The notes below the pieces were generated by a model. That model was not told the DNA's origin. It saw only the letters and a program-made list of their open reading frames with translations, and searched no databases. A stretch of DNA of 64,000 nucleotides from Saccharothrix espanaensis DSM 44229 (GTDB taxonomy: Bacteria > Actinomycetota > Actinomycetes > Mycobacteriales > Pseudonocardiaceae). Positions 17,983-27,471 of the stretch are shown in pieces. The position numbers and the translations under genes were made by a program. The DNA is taken from the NCBI RefSeq assembly GCF_000328705.1, contig NC_019673.1, positions 6,014,001-6,078,000 on the forward strand, written 5' to 3'. Position 1 is the first letter of the stretch; the number at the start of each line of letters is the position of its first letter.

Positions 17983-20900
17983 CTACGACCCGACCACCCC
18001 GTACGCACGGATGATGGTCTGGTCAATGGCGTTGCCCGCCGTGTCAGTGGCGGTGACGTGCAGCGACACCGCGCCGGACGCGGGGTGCTGGAGCTGGGCC
18101 ACGTAGTCGCCGCCACCCAGGTCGAGCAGCCGCATCGGGCTCCACGTCCGGCCGTCGTCCGACGACGCCCGGCCCGTCACCGACGCGATCGGCGCGCCCG
18201 TCGCGCCGGCCACGTGGCCCACGTGCAGGGGGAAGCCGTAGGAACCGCCGCCCGGTGCCCGGTTGTACTCGTCGAGCTGCGGCCGGAACATCAACTCCAG
18301 CAACGGGATGCGGTCGGTGCGCCCGTCCGCCGGCCGGCTGGAGCCGAAGGTCCACGTGGTGTCGGTGCGCGTCGAGTACTGCCACCAGGGCGCCGACCGC
18401 TCGTTGGTGTAGTTGAGGCGGTAGGTGGTGGGGTCCGGGCGCACGGGCACCGACAGGCCGGGGACGCCGTTGTAGTCGACGACCTGCTCACCGTTGGCGT
18501 GCAACGTGGTCCGGTGCACATCGCGAGCGGCCAGCTGGTTGTTCCAGTGTCCCCCGGTGTCCACGTACGGGGCGATGCGGAGGTCCAGGGTGTCGCCGGT
18601 GCGCGTGGCGGGTGGCACCAGGCCTCGCGGACCCGGCCCGGCCGGGCGGCCGAACCACTCCTCCCGCAGCACCTCCCCGAGCCGGTAGGAGGTCGGAGCG
18701 CCGGTGAAGGAGGCGAGGTCACCCGGTGCCCGGGTCATCCACACCTCGTGCGTCCACCGGACGTCGCCGGCGGAGACGAAGTAGGTCCGCTTCCCCGGCC
18801 TGGGCACGGTTCGCTGGAACTCCTTGCGGTGCCGGTAGTCCGGGCGCGCCGCCCACCGCACGTCCATGCCCGGCGTGTCCGGGGTGTCGGCCCGGTACCA
18901 GGTGTCCAGCGTGGCGGTGTTGGTGTGGTCGGCGCGGTAGGACAGCACCTCCGGCACCCGCTGCCGCTCCGACAGGAACAGGTCGTACTCGTAGGCCGGC
19001 GGGCTGCCCTGGTCGTCCGGCGGGGCGATCAGGTCCCACTTGCTGTAGAACTCGAAGTCCCCCTTGGTGACCGGCTCGGTGGGTGCGGCGAAGGCGGGCA
19101 CGTTCCGGGGCGTCAGCTGGCTGTCGCTGTCGTCCTGCCCGTCCAGGGCGCGGTGGAAGCCCAGCGACACCCCGTTGGTCGTGGTGGGCAGTTCGGTGTC
19201 GACCACGATCCGGTTCGCGGTTCGGCCGTCGAGGGTGAGGGCGGTGTCGTCCGTCACCGCCAACTCCAGGTCGCCGACGAACGCCGTCTCGGTCACGCGA
19301 TCACCCGAGTCGTCGGCCGAGCTGAGAAAACCCACCGCCGTGTAGGTGCCGGGCGGCACGCGGAACGTCACCGTCGGACGGTCGCCTTCCACGTACTGCT
19401 CGAGATGGCCGCTCGCCGGGCTCCAGAGCACGACCCGGCTGGCCGCCTGGAGCCGTCCGGAGTGGGCGACGGCGGTGACGGACACCTCGTGCGTCTCGGG
19501 TTCCACGAAGACACCGACGGAGGTGTGCACGACGGTGTCGCCGCCGGTGCCGACCAGGTACCCGACGTAGCGCCCCGTCGGCCCGGCCGCCGGGTCGAGG
19601 GCCACCGCCACCGACGCCGTGCCGCCCGCCGGCACCGTCACCCGCGGCCGGTCGACGGTGAACATCCCCGCCGGCGGCGTGCTCCCGTCCTGGTGGGTCA
19701 CCTGGAGCGACAGGTCCAGCGTCACCTCCGCCGCGGTGGCGTTGGTGAAGGTGACGGCCCTGCTCACCGGTTCGGCCGGGTGCGGCCACCGCAGGTAGCC
19801 CAGGTTCAGCGTCCCCGGCCCGGCGTACACCCGCTGGGCGAACGCCCGCGCGACGTCCAGTCGACCGCCGCCCTGCTCGTACGGGCTCATCCCGGCACCG
19901 GTCCGCGCCGTGGAGATCAAGGCGTCCTTGAGCTGGGTGTTGCCGTACGCCGGGTGTTGCTGCGCGAGGATCGCCGCCGCACCCGCCACGTGCGGGGTGG
20001 CCATCGACGTGCCCGAGCGCCGCGCGTACCGCTCGTCCACGATCGGGCTGCCGGTGGTGCCGCTCGCCCGTGCCGCCACGATGCCCACGCCCGGCGCGAC
20101 CAGGTCCGGTTTGATGGCCAGGTCCCCGCCGCGCGGACCGATGCTGGAGAAGTCCGCGAGCACGTCCTCGTGGTTCACGGCAGCCACCGTGAGCGCCTCG
20201 TCGGCCCATCCGGGGCTGGTGATGGTGCCCTCGAAGTTGCCCAAGTTCCCGGCCGCGGCCACCACCAGCGCGCCGCTGTCCCGGCTGACCGCGTCCACCG
20301 CCATCGAGACCGCGTCCGGACCGGTCGCCGGTCCGCCGCCGACGCTCATGTTGATCACGTCCGCGTCCTGGGCGGCGGCCCACTCCAGCGCCCGGATCAC
20401 CGCGTCGTCGGTGCCGTTGCCCTGCCGGTCGAGGGCTTTGGCGTTGAGCAGCGCGGCGCCCGGCGCGACTCCCCTGCGCACCACCGCCGTCGCCTCCCCG
20501 GTGCCCGCCGCGGTGGACGCCACGTGGGTGCCGTGCCCGTTGCCGTCCGAGGCGTCCGGTTCGCTGGAGAAGTTGGCCTCCGCCACGACCTTCCCGCCGT
20601 CCAGGTCCGGGTGGGTGGTGTCGATGCCGGTGTCGACCACCGCGATCTTGACGCCCGTCCCGTCGAAGCCGCCCGCCCACGCCTGCGGCGCGCCCACCTG
20701 CGGGACGCTCCGGTCCAGCAGGGCGGTGACCTTGCCGTTGCGCCAGACCTTCCGCACCGCACCCGCCCCGGCCACGGCCGGCCAGAACACACCGGCCTGG
20801 TCCTTGTGCTGCACCACGGACCGGGCGTTGATGCTGGACAGCACGAACCCGTCGGCCGCACCCGGCGGCGGTGCCACCGCGGCGGCCAGGACCGAACCCG

Positions 20901-21324
20901 GGTCGTACTGGACGATCAGCGGCAGGTGCGCGCTGTGCGCGTCGTCGAGGCCGTCGGCGACCATCGCGGTCAGGTCGAACAGCTCCGCGTCGACCCGATC
21001 GGCGGCGATCAGCGGTGCCACGTCCGACGGCACCAGGTAGAACCGGCCCCGGTCCGTACGGGTGCTGTACCCGACGTCCTCCCGACCCGGCCCCGGCGCG
21101 AAGATCGTGTCGTGCTGCCCGTCGGGTCGCACGTGCAGTCGGACGCGGTCGCCGGTCACCAGCGTGATCGTGTGCCACTCGCCCGACCCCGGCGGGTTCT
21201 CCGCCGGGGTGACCGGTTGTGCGGTGGTCTGCGGCGCGACCAGCAGCGCCGCCGCGAGCGCGCCCGTGACGGCCACGCTCCATCTCCGCATCCGGCCCGG
21301 GGTGTACTTCCCTCTCGTACCCAT
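17983..21324 (-). CDS. Secreted subtilisin-like serine protease (S8 family), large
   Basis: This 1113-residue protease has a signal peptide within residues ~1-36 (hydrophobic 'VAVTGALAAALLVAPQ'). A propeptide-like region (~40-200) precedes the S8 catalytic domain with Asp231 (VVDTGID), His264 (GHGTHVAS), Asn360 (AAAGN) and Ser440 (GTSMATP). About 650 residues of beta-rich C-terminal domains follow, typical of large actinobacterial subtilases. ATG 21324 is preferred; ATG 21288 (MRRWSV) would give a more standard short signal peptide. It degrades extracellular proteins. It is not coupled to a neighbour. Confidence 0.9.
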   Translation of the reverse strand: MGTRGKYTPGRMRRWSVAVTGALAAALLVAPQTTAQPVTPAENPPGSGEWHTITLVTGDRVRLHVRPDGQHDTIFAPGPGREDVGYSTRTDRGRFYLVPSDVAPLIAADRVDAELFDLTAMVADGLDDAHSAHLPLIVQYDPGSVLAAAVAPPPGAADGFVLSSINARSVVQHKDQAGVFWPAVAGAGAVRKVWRNGKVTALLDRSVPQVGAPQAWAGGFDGTGVKIAVVDTGIDTTHPDLDGGKVVAEANFSSEPDASDGNGHGTHVASTAAGTGEATAVVRRGVAPGAALLNAKALDRQGNGTDDAVIRALEWAAAQDADVINMSVGGGPATGPDAVSMAVDAVSRDSGALVVAAAGNLGNFEGTITSPGWADEALTVAAVNHEDVLADFSSIGPRGGDLAIKPDLVAPGVGIVAARASGTTGSPIVDERYARRSGTSMATPHVAGAAAILAQQHPAYGNTQLKDALISTARTGAGMSPYEQGGGRLDVARAFAQRVYAGPGTLNLGYLRWPHPAEPVSRAVTFTNATAAEVTLDLSLQVTHQDGSTPPAGMFTVDRPRVTVPAGGTASVAVALDPAAGPTGRYVGYLVGTGGDTVVHTSVGVFVEPETHEVSVTAVAHSGRLQAASRVVLWSPASGHLEQYVEGDRPTVTFRVPPGTYTAVGFLSSADDSGDRVTETAFVGDLELAVTDDTALTLDGRTANRIVVDTELPTTTNGVSLGFHRALDGQDDSDSQLTPRNVPAFAAPTEPVTKGDFEFYSKWDLIAPPDDQGSPPAYEYDLFLSERQRVPEVLSYRADHTNTATLDTWYRADTPDTPGMDVRWAARPDYRHRKEFQRTVPRPGKRTYFVSAGDVRWTHEVWMTRAPGDLASFTGAPTSYRLGEVLREEWFGRPAGPGPRGLVPPATRTGDTLDLRIAPYVDTGGHWNNQLAARDVHRTTLHANGEQVVDYNGVPGLSVPVRPDPTTYRLNYTNERSAPWWQYSTRTDTTWTFGSSRPADGRTDRIPLLELMFRPQLDEYNRAPGGGSYGFPLHVGHVAGATGAPIASVTGRASSDDGRTWSPMRLLDLGGGDYVAQLQHPASGAVSLHVTATDTAGNAIDQTIIRAYGVVGS

Positions 21325-21514
21325 CCAGCCACACCATCCCTGCTCTACCAAGTGGACAGTTCTCTGCATGTCCCGCGCGGCGAAGTCGTTGAGCGACACG
21401 GGAAGCGGGCCCCACATCGGGTGCTGACGCCCGCGGAAGTGATGCCGGCGCAACGGGCCGCGAACTCCTGGTGACCCGGCTCACGGCAGAACGGTGAAAC
21501 AGGAGGATCGGACC

Positions 21515-21826
21515 ATGGCTCGCACACCGCGTCCACGAAAGACTGATCTCGCGACACGTTCAGGCACCAGGGGTTGCCCGAACGTGCACCTCCTCCACGG
21601 CTCATCTGGTGAGAACGGTCAACCTGCGGCAGTTGCGGGCCGGATAGCCGACCCCCGAAAGTGGCTACTTCCCGTGCGGCCGGGCACCGGCTCGGCGACG
21701 GACGGGACCAGGTTCCTGATCGGTACGAGAGAGCACCGATCGCTGCGCGGTCGACTCTCCGCCGGCACCGTCGCACGCCGCCGAATCGTCGGTCAGGTCG
21801 CCCTGCCCTTCGTTCACGGCCGTTGA
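21515..21826 (+). CDS. Possible small protein, unrecognised
   Basis: ATG 21515 has a good AGGAGG site eight bases upstream and opens 103 codons. Third-position GC is lower than in neighbouring genes and no domain is recognised; a 'GCPNVHLL' element is the only distinctive stretch. It may be a decayed or fortuitous frame in the ~790-bp gap between the subtilase and the lasso-peptide exporter. Confidence 0.25.
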   Translation: MARTPRPRKTDLATRSGTRGCPNVHLLHGSSGENGQPAAVAGRIADPRKWLLPVRPGTGSATDGTRFLIGTREHRSLRGRLSAGTVARRRIVGQVALPFVHGR

Positions 21827-22116
21827 TCTTGCCTGGTGGTCGCCATTCCACCTGATCGGGTCCGTCGGCCGGGTGCGGGGCGCGGTAGCCCGAGGTGAGA
21901 TCCACAATGGCGGGACACAGCGGACAGGTGGGCTTCGAGGCGGATGCGGCAGATGTGCGTTGCAGGGTGCGGTGAGCAGCGGTCGGCTGGTGTCCTCGCG
22001 GGCCTCGCTCAACGCCCTCCCCGCGTCCGTCGGGACATGTTCGCGGTAAGGCCGTGCCGCGCGGCGGGAGTCCGCGCGGGTCCGTTCGTCACGCCTGCGG
22101 GTGACGGGGTCGGCCG

Positions 22117-23856
22117 GTGACGGCGTCGCTCCGGCGGCTCGCCCGGCCGCAGTTGTGGCCCGCTGTCGGTGCCGTGCTGCTCACTCTCGTAGCGACCGGT
22201 TTCGGCCTGGCGCAGCCCCTCGTGGCGGCTGGTCTGGTGGACACGGTCTCCCGGGGCGGGTCGGTCGCGGGGCCGGCTTTCGTACTGGCGGGGTTGTTCG
22301 TCGCGCAGGCGTGTGTCGGCGCGTGGGGCTACTTCCTGCTGGAACGGACCGGGGAAAGGTTCTTGTTGCGGGTGCGCACCACGCTGTGCTCGCACCTGGT
22401 GCGGATCGTGCTGCCGGTGTTCGACCGGCACCGGATCGGCGACTTCATCTCACGCGCGTCGGCCGACGTCGTCGCGTTGCGCGACGGGTTGACCAACACG
22501 GTCGTGCAGACGGTCACCAGCGTGATCATCGCGGTGGCCACCGCCGTGGTGATGGCGTTCATCGACCCGGTGCTGATGGTGATGGTCGTCGGCGTGCTGG
22601 CCGTCAGCAGCGTCGTGCTGGGCGCGATGTCGTCCCGCATCGGGGATGCCTCGGTGTCCCTGCACACCACCGTGGGCACGTTGTCCGCCGAGCTGGAGCG
22701 GGTCCTCGGCGCCATCCGCACAGTGCGCGTCAACCGGGCCGAGGACCGCGAGGTCGCCGCGATGACCGGGCTCGCCCAGGACGGCTACCGCGCCGGCGTG
22801 CGCACCGCGCGGCTCGTGGCGGCGATCGGCCCGCTGTCGGAGATCGCGATGAACGGCGCGTTCCTGCTCGTGCTGTTCGTCGGCGCGTCACGAGTGGCGA
22901 GCGGCGACCTCTCGCTGGGCAGTCTCGTGGCGCTGTTGTTGTACGCCAACCAACTCGTGATGCCCATCGGCACGGCCGTCGACGGCATCGCGGAGATCTA
23001 CAAGATCAAGGGACCGGCCCGGCGCATCCGCGAAGTACTAGACCTCCCCGTCGAACAACCCGGCGACCCGCAGCCGCCGGCACCCTCGCAGTCCGCGCCG
23101 GTGCTGGAGATCCGTGACGTGCGATTCGGCTACGAACCCCACACCCCGGTGCTGCGCGGACTGTCGCTGACGGTGCCACAACGGTCCCTGGTCGCCCTGG
23201 TGGGCGCTTCCGGGGCGGGCAAGTCCACCACGTTCGCGTTGGTCGACCGCCTGTACGAGCCGTGGAGCGGCACCATCCGCCTCAACGGCCACGACACCAC
23301 CGATCTCGGCCTCGCCGCGACCCGCGCCCGCATCGGCTGGGTCGAGCAGGACACCCCCGTCCTGCACGGCACGCTGCGCGACAACCTCCGCTACGCCGTG
23401 CCGGACGCCTCCGACCCCGACCTCTGGGACGTCCTGGACCTGGTGAACCTCCACGCGAAGATCCGCGCGCTGCCCTCCGGCCTGGACACCGAGGTCGGCG
23501 AACGCGGTGTGCGGCTTTCCGGCGGCGAACGCCAACGCGTCGCCATCGCCCGCGCCATCCTGGCCAAGCCCGACCTGATCCTGCTGGACGAACCCACCGC
23601 CCACCTGGACCCCGCCAACGAAACCGCGCTCACCCGGACCATGGCCGACCTGCGCCACGAATGCTCGCTGCTGGTGATCGCACACCGGATGTCCACCATC
23701 AGGTCCGCCGACCGGATCGCGGTGCTGCGCGACGGCGTCGTCCAGGCCACCGGAACCTACACCGACCTGCTCCGCACCAACTCGGAGTTCACCCGGATCG
23801 TGGGCGGATCCGCCACACCCCGGCCACCGGCCCATCCCGCCACCACTCCGCCGTGA
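22117..23856 (+). CDS. ABC exporter (membrane plus ATPase), probable lasso peptide transporter
   Basis: This 579-residue half-transporter is read from GTG 22117. Six transmembrane helices fill residues ~15-300. A nucleotide-binding domain follows with Walker A 'GASGAGKST', Q-loop 'VEQDTPVLHG', signature 'LSGGERQR' and Walker B 'LILLDEPTAHLD'. Exporters of this form (the D protein of lasso clusters, as in McjD) expel the mature peptide and give self-immunity. It lies on the same strand 314 bp upstream of the lasso precursor, and no other cargo gene is nearby, so assignment to the lasso cluster is good but by context. Confidence 0.85.
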   Translation: MTASLRRLARPQLWPAVGAVLLTLVATGFGLAQPLVAAGLVDTVSRGGSVAGPAFVLAGLFVAQACVGAWGYFLLERTGERFLLRVRTTLCSHLVRIVLPVFDRHRIGDFISRASADVVALRDGLTNTVVQTVTSVIIAVATAVVMAFIDPVLMVMVVGVLAVSSVVLGAMSSRIGDASVSLHTTVGTLSAELERVLGAIRTVRVNRAEDREVAAMTGLAQDGYRAGVRTARLVAAIGPLSEIAMNGAFLLVLFVGASRVASGDLSLGSLVALLLYANQLVMPIGTAVDGIAEIYKIKGPARRIREVLDLPVEQPGDPQPPAPSQSAPVLEIRDVRFGYEPHTPVLRGLSLTVPQRSLVALVGASGAGKSTTFALVDRLYEPWSGTIRLNGHDTTDLGLAATRARIGWVEQDTPVLHGTLRDNLRYAVPDASDPDLWDVLDLVNLHAKIRALPSGLDTEVGERGVRLSGGERQRVAIARAILAKPDLILLDEPTAHLDPANETALTRTMADLRHECSLLVIAHRMSTIRSADRIAVLRDGVVQATGTYTDLLRTNSEFTRIVGGSATPRPPAHPATTPP

Positions 23857-24170
23857 CACGTCCGGGAGCCCGACGGTGAATGCAGGTGGCGCACGGATTT
23901 CCGAGGCCCGTTCCGCGTCCTTACTGGACGTTGCCGCCGGCCGTGGCCGGGAAGTCGGGAGCGGCGTCCCGCGGCAGGGCCGGCCGCTTCGACCTGGTGT
24001 CGGCAGGGCTCGACGGCGGTCACGGAGTGTGGCTCCTCCCGCCGGGATCACTGATGTGGTTGTGCGACGGGATGAGCGAGCGCGGTCGAGTTGTGCGGCC
24101 CCGGTGGTCCTTCCACTGTGGTGAGGGCGGTTCTTCGCCGCCTGGGCACATCGACGAGAGGGTGGATGCC
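23857..24170. other. Intergenic region upstream of lasso precursor
   Basis: No gene is supported in these 314 bases. It likely carries the promoter of the precursor-cyclase-B1-B2 genes. No clear -35/-10 pair or palindromic operator was found by eye. Confidence 0.4.
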
Positions 24171-24302
24171 ATGACGAAGAGGACGTTGCCGGAGCGATAC
24201 CAGACACCGTCGGCACAAGTGGTCGGTCGTTTCACCAGGGACACGCGGGCGCTCGTCCACGGGCTCCGGGACCACCGCGGACGTGGACGCCACGAGAGCT
24301 AG
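24171..24302 (+). CDS. Lasso peptide precursor
   Basis: The 43-residue peptide reads MTKRTLPERYQTPSAQVVGR as leader start, then FTRDTR, then the predicted core ALVHGLRDHRGRGRHES. The leader has the actinobacterial recognition motif Y-x-x-P (Y10, P13) followed by G19-x-F21, bound by B1. Thr25 occupies the conserved penultimate leader position. Cleavage after Arg26 frees Ala27 as core residue 1, and Asp34 is core residue 8, giving an 8-residue macrolactam ring and a 9-residue tail. The core is strongly basic (four Arg, three His) with no aromatic residue. The upstream ATG has a GAGAGGGTGG site. Cyclase, B1 and B2 genes follow directly. Confidence 0.88.
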   Translation: MTKRTLPERYQTPSAQVVGRFTRDTRALVHGLRDHRGRGRHES

Positions 24303-24416
24303 TGGAGCAGCCGCACCACATGACCGTGTCAAAGCCGGGCGGCGCGGTCGGAGGGCCGGGATCGCCGGGTCGCCGACCGCGCCGGATCGGGTCTCTCAGG
24401 ACCGGCAGGGGTCTCG

Positions 24417-26264
24417 ATGCAGGGGTTGTCCAGCAGTCTGGTCGCACTGCCCGATCACCCGGGCGCAGCCGCCGCGGCGTACCGGGTCCCGTACGAAACA
24501 CCGGACGTGGTGCTCCACCCCTCCGGACGGCCGTGGCTGGTCGGCAGGTGGGCGCCGGGAGAGCTCCAAGTGGCCACCACCGGGTCGGCCCAGGTCGCGG
24601 TCTTCGGCTTCTGCCCGGTCACGCCCGGCTGGATGGCCGGCTGCGCGGAACGGCTGCGCACGGTGGCCGACGCCGACTCGATCGCCCGCAGACTGCCCGG
24701 CAGCGCGCACCTGATCGTCTCGGTCGGGGGCCAGGTGCGGATGCAGGGCAGCCTGACCAACCTGCGCAGGGTCTTCACCACCGAGGTCGGGGACCAGGTG
24801 TCGGTGGCGAGCGACCGCGCGGACGTGCTGGCCACGATGGTCGACGCGGGCGTGGAGGAGGACCTGCTGGCCACCACGGTCGTGCAGTCGAACGCGTACT
24901 ACCCGTTGATCGAGAAGAGTTGGTGGCGCACGGTGCGATCGGTGCCGCCGGACTCCTACGTGGTGCTGTCCCAAGGAGGACGGGCCCGGCTCGTCCGGTG
25001 GTGGCGGGCTCCCGATCCGGTGCTGCCGTCGGCCCAAGGCGCAGCCGACGTGCGCGCGGCCCTGTCCGACGCCGTGACGAGCAGACGTCCCGTTCGGGGA
25101 AGGCTTTCGGCGGACCTGTCGGGCGGGATGGACTCCACCACCCTCTGCTTCCTCGCCGCCGAGCGAACCCCCGACCTGCTCACCTTCCGGTGGACCGACG
25201 GCAGCACGCGCAACGACGACCCGGCGTTCGCCGCACGGGCGGCACGACTGCTCGGCAACGCGCAGCACGTGGAGCTGCGGGGCGAGGACGGCCCGGCGCT
25301 GTTCGCGCCGCCGTACGACACCCCCGACGTCGAGGTGCCCTGGGCGATGACCCGGGGCCTCAACCACAGCGCCTACGAGCGGCAGGTGCTCCTCGCCCAC
25401 GGCTCCGGTCTGCACCTCGCCGGTCACGGCGGAGACGAGGTCTTCAGCGGCTCCCCCGGCTACCTCCACTCCGTCCTGCGCCGGGCTCCGCTCACGGCTC
25501 TGCGCCACCTGCGGATCTACCGGGCGCTGGGCGGCTGGCAGTGGTCGGCCGTCATCACGGCCCTGACCGACCGGCGGAGCTGGAGTTCCTGGTGGCACGA
25601 GGCGGCCGACAACCTGACCTCGCCACCGAAACCGGCCCACGCGCCGCCGTTGGGCTGGACGACAGCGACACGCGCCGCCCCGTGGGCCAACGGCGATGCC
25701 ATCGCCACCGCCCGCCGCTACCTGCACAGCATGGCGGACGAGGTCCGGCCCCTGGCCGACGACCGCGGCCAGCACCAGGCATTGGCCAACCTGCGCCTCG
25801 CCGGCCCGTTGTGCCGGCAGGTACAACGGGAGTACGCCACCTCCGGGCTCCGGCTGGACGTGCCCTTCCTGGACGACCGCGTCGTCGAGGCCGCGCTCGC
25901 CGTGCGGGTGTCGGACCGCATCACCCCGTGGCGGTACAAACCGCTGCTCGCGGACGCGATGCGAGGCATCGTCCCCGACTTCATCCGCAACCGCACCACC
26001 AAAGGCGACTACCAGGACGACGGCGAGCCCGAACTCCGCCAGCACGTCCCCGACCTGCTGGACTACTTCGCCGACTCGGCCCTGGCCGCTCGCGGCCTGA
26101 TCGACCTGCCCGCACTGCGCGAACACCTGCTGCGGCCACGCCTTGACGACGCCGCCGAAGCCCACCTGGAAACCACCCTCGGCTGCGAGATGTGGCTGCG
26201 CGCGATCACCCACGACCGACCCGCTCCCGATCGGAGGGCACATGTCCCTGCGCCTGCACCCTGA
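24417..26264 (+). CDS. Lasso cyclase (asparagine synthetase-like, C protein)
   Basis: This 615-residue enzyme adenylates the side-chain carboxylate of the ring-forming Asp and closes the macrolactam with the core N-terminus. An N-terminal glutaminase-like fold without the catalytic Cys (the start is MQG, not MC) occupies residues ~1-200. The ATP pyrophosphatase loop is SGGMDS (235-240), followed by 'GHGGDEVFSG' (~345) typical of AsnB-like synthetases. ATG 24417 has GGCAGGGG upstream. It overlaps B1 by 23 bp. Position next to a Y-x-x-P precursor makes the lasso role firm. Confidence 0.92.
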   Translation: MQGLSSSLVALPDHPGAAAAAYRVPYETPDVVLHPSGRPWLVGRWAPGELQVATTGSAQVAVFGFCPVTPGWMAGCAERLRTVADADSIARRLPGSAHLIVSVGGQVRMQGSLTNLRRVFTTEVGDQVSVASDRADVLATMVDAGVEEDLLATTVVQSNAYYPLIEKSWWRTVRSVPPDSYVVLSQGGRARLVRWWRAPDPVLPSAQGAADVRAALSDAVTSRRPVRGRLSADLSGGMDSTTLCFLAAERTPDLLTFRWTDGSTRNDDPAFAARAARLLGNAQHVELRGEDGPALFAPPYDTPDVEVPWAMTRGLNHSAYERQVLLAHGSGLHLAGHGGDEVFSGSPGYLHSVLRRAPLTALRHLRIYRALGGWQWSAVITALTDRRSWSSWWHEAADNLTSPPKPAHAPPLGWTTATRAAPWANGDAIATARRYLHSMADEVRPLADDRGQHQALANLRLAGPLCRQVQREYATSGLRLDVPFLDDRVVEAALAVRVSDRITPWRYKPLLADAMRGIVPDFIRNRTTKGDYQDDGEPELRQHVPDLLDYFADSALAARGLIDLPALREHLLRPRLDDAAEAHLETTLGCEMWLRAITHDRPAPDRRAHVPAPAP

Positions 26265-26502
26265 CACGGTGTCGACCAGCACCGAGGACGGCACGGTCCT
26301 GCTCAACAAACGCACCGGCCACTACTGGCAGGTCAACCTGACCGGCGCGCACATCCTCGACAGGCTGCTCGCCGGCGACACCGCCGACGACATAGCCACG
26401 GACATCGCCGCCCACTACGACATCGACACCACCCACGTCCGTGCGGACATCACCGCGCTGACCGACAACCTGCTCGGTGCCCGACTGGTCGAGCCGGCAT
26501 GA
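26242..26502 (+). CDS. Lasso B1: PqqD-like RiPP recognition element
   Basis: This 86-residue PqqD-family protein binds the leader peptide and presents it to the B2 protease. The sequence shows the winged-helix pattern: 'LLNKRTGHYWQVNLTGAHIL' followed by 'DIATDIAAHYDI' and a final helix 'ALTDNLLGARLVEPA'. ATG 26242 has GGAGGG upstream. It overlaps both cyclase (23 bp) and B2 (ATGA), indicating translational coupling. Length is normal for split B1 proteins of actinobacteria. Confidence 0.9.
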   Translation: MSLRLHPDTVSTSTEDGTVLLNKRTGHYWQVNLTGAHILDRLLAGDTADDIATDIAAHYDIDTTHVRADITALTDNLLGARLVEPA

Positions 26503-26981
26503 CCGGACCGCGCGTGGTGCCCGACCGGATCACCCTCCCCCCGCACCGCCGGGTGCTGCCCCTGCTCGCGGTCGCCGCGGCCACCGTCCTCACCCGGCTC
26601 CCGCCGAAACACCTGTGCTCGATCCTGGAACACCTCCGGCGCAACGCCCGACCCGCCACCGTCGACCAGGCCGCCGCGGCCCGCAGGGCGGTCGTCGCGG
26701 TCAGCCTGCGCTGCGCGGGAGAGGGCTGTCTCCCCCGATCCGTCGCCGCTGCCCTGCTGTGCCGCCTCCACGGCACCTGGCCCACCTGGCGCACAGGTGT
26801 CCGCACCCACCCCTTCGCCGCTCACGCCTGGATCGAAGCCCACGGACAGGTCATCGACGAGATCCACCCCGCCGGAACCTTCACCCCGATGCTCACCGTC
26901 GCACCCGAGCGTTCGTCTACAAAGGACCGCTCCGTGAATTCCTTGACACACAACACAGTGCCACCCTGGGGCCGAACCTGA
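26499..26981 (+). CDS. Lasso B2: leader peptidase, transglutaminase-like
   Basis: This 160-residue protein is the cysteine protease that removes the leader before cyclisation. The Cys-His-Asp triad is visible as C77 in 'GEGCLPRSVA', H109 in 'FAAHAWIEAHG' and D120 in 'GQVIDE'. The N-terminal ~70 residues are helical, as in family members. Its ATG overlaps the B1 stop by 4 bp. The last ~25 residues are polar and less conserved-looking. The lasso operon ends here; no modifying enzyme such as a methyltransferase or kinase follows. Confidence 0.9.
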   Translation: MTGPRVVPDRITLPPHRRVLPLLAVAAATVLTRLPPKHLCSILEHLRRNARPATVDQAAAARRAVVAVSLRCAGEGCLPRSVAAALLCRLHGTWPTWRTGVRTHPFAAHAWIEAHGQVIDEIHPAGTFTPMLTVAPERSSTKDRSVNSLTHNTVPPWGRT

Positions 26982-27079
26982 CCAGTGCGTCACCGCTCCG
27001 AGGCAGGCAGATCAACATGATCGGCCAGACTCGGCACGGATAGGGTGGGCCGGGTCGTCACGGACTACGGGAGTCGGGC

Positions 27080-27368
27080 ATGGCGCGAGCGGTCGGTGAC
27101 CGGTGGCCGGTGCTGCCGGCCATCGGGGTCGCCTCGGCGGTGACGGCGTCGTGCTCCGGCGGCGAGGTGGACGAACGGGCGTACCCCGGCAGTCGTGAGG
27201 GGGTACACCGTCGAGGACGTCCAGCGGCTCTCCCGGGTGCCGATCCCGGACTGCGCCGGGGAACAGGCGAAGATCTTCGTCGTGCCGGAATCGGCGGAGA
27301 GCGTCGCGTTCGACTTCGGCGGCACGGTCGAGTGCGTGGACCGCTTCCTGGTCGGGCTCGGGGACTGA
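27080..27368 (+). pseudogene. Frameshifted small lipoprotein gene
   Basis: ATG 27080 opens a lipoprotein signal ending in 'VTASC'. Near 27180-27200 the coding frame shifts; the second frame gives 'VRGYTVEDVQRLSRVPIPD' and ends '...VDRFLVGLGD' at 27368. The two halves together would give a ~95-residue lipoprotein. It could be a sequencing error, or the second half alone could start at GTG 27193. Confidence 0.5.
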
Positions 27369-27471
27369 CTCGTCGGCACAGCCGGAGGCAACGGGTGCGG
27401 TCGCGCCGTCGAGTTCGTGATCCATCCGAGAGAAGGACACCCGATCCGGGAGCGCGATCACCAACTCGACG

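Noticed and set aside
24302..26146. Long plus-strand frame antisense-like to nothing, overlapping the lasso cyclase
   Set aside because: It is a frame-shifted shadow of the cyclase, Arg/Gly/Pro-rich and without a ribosome site.
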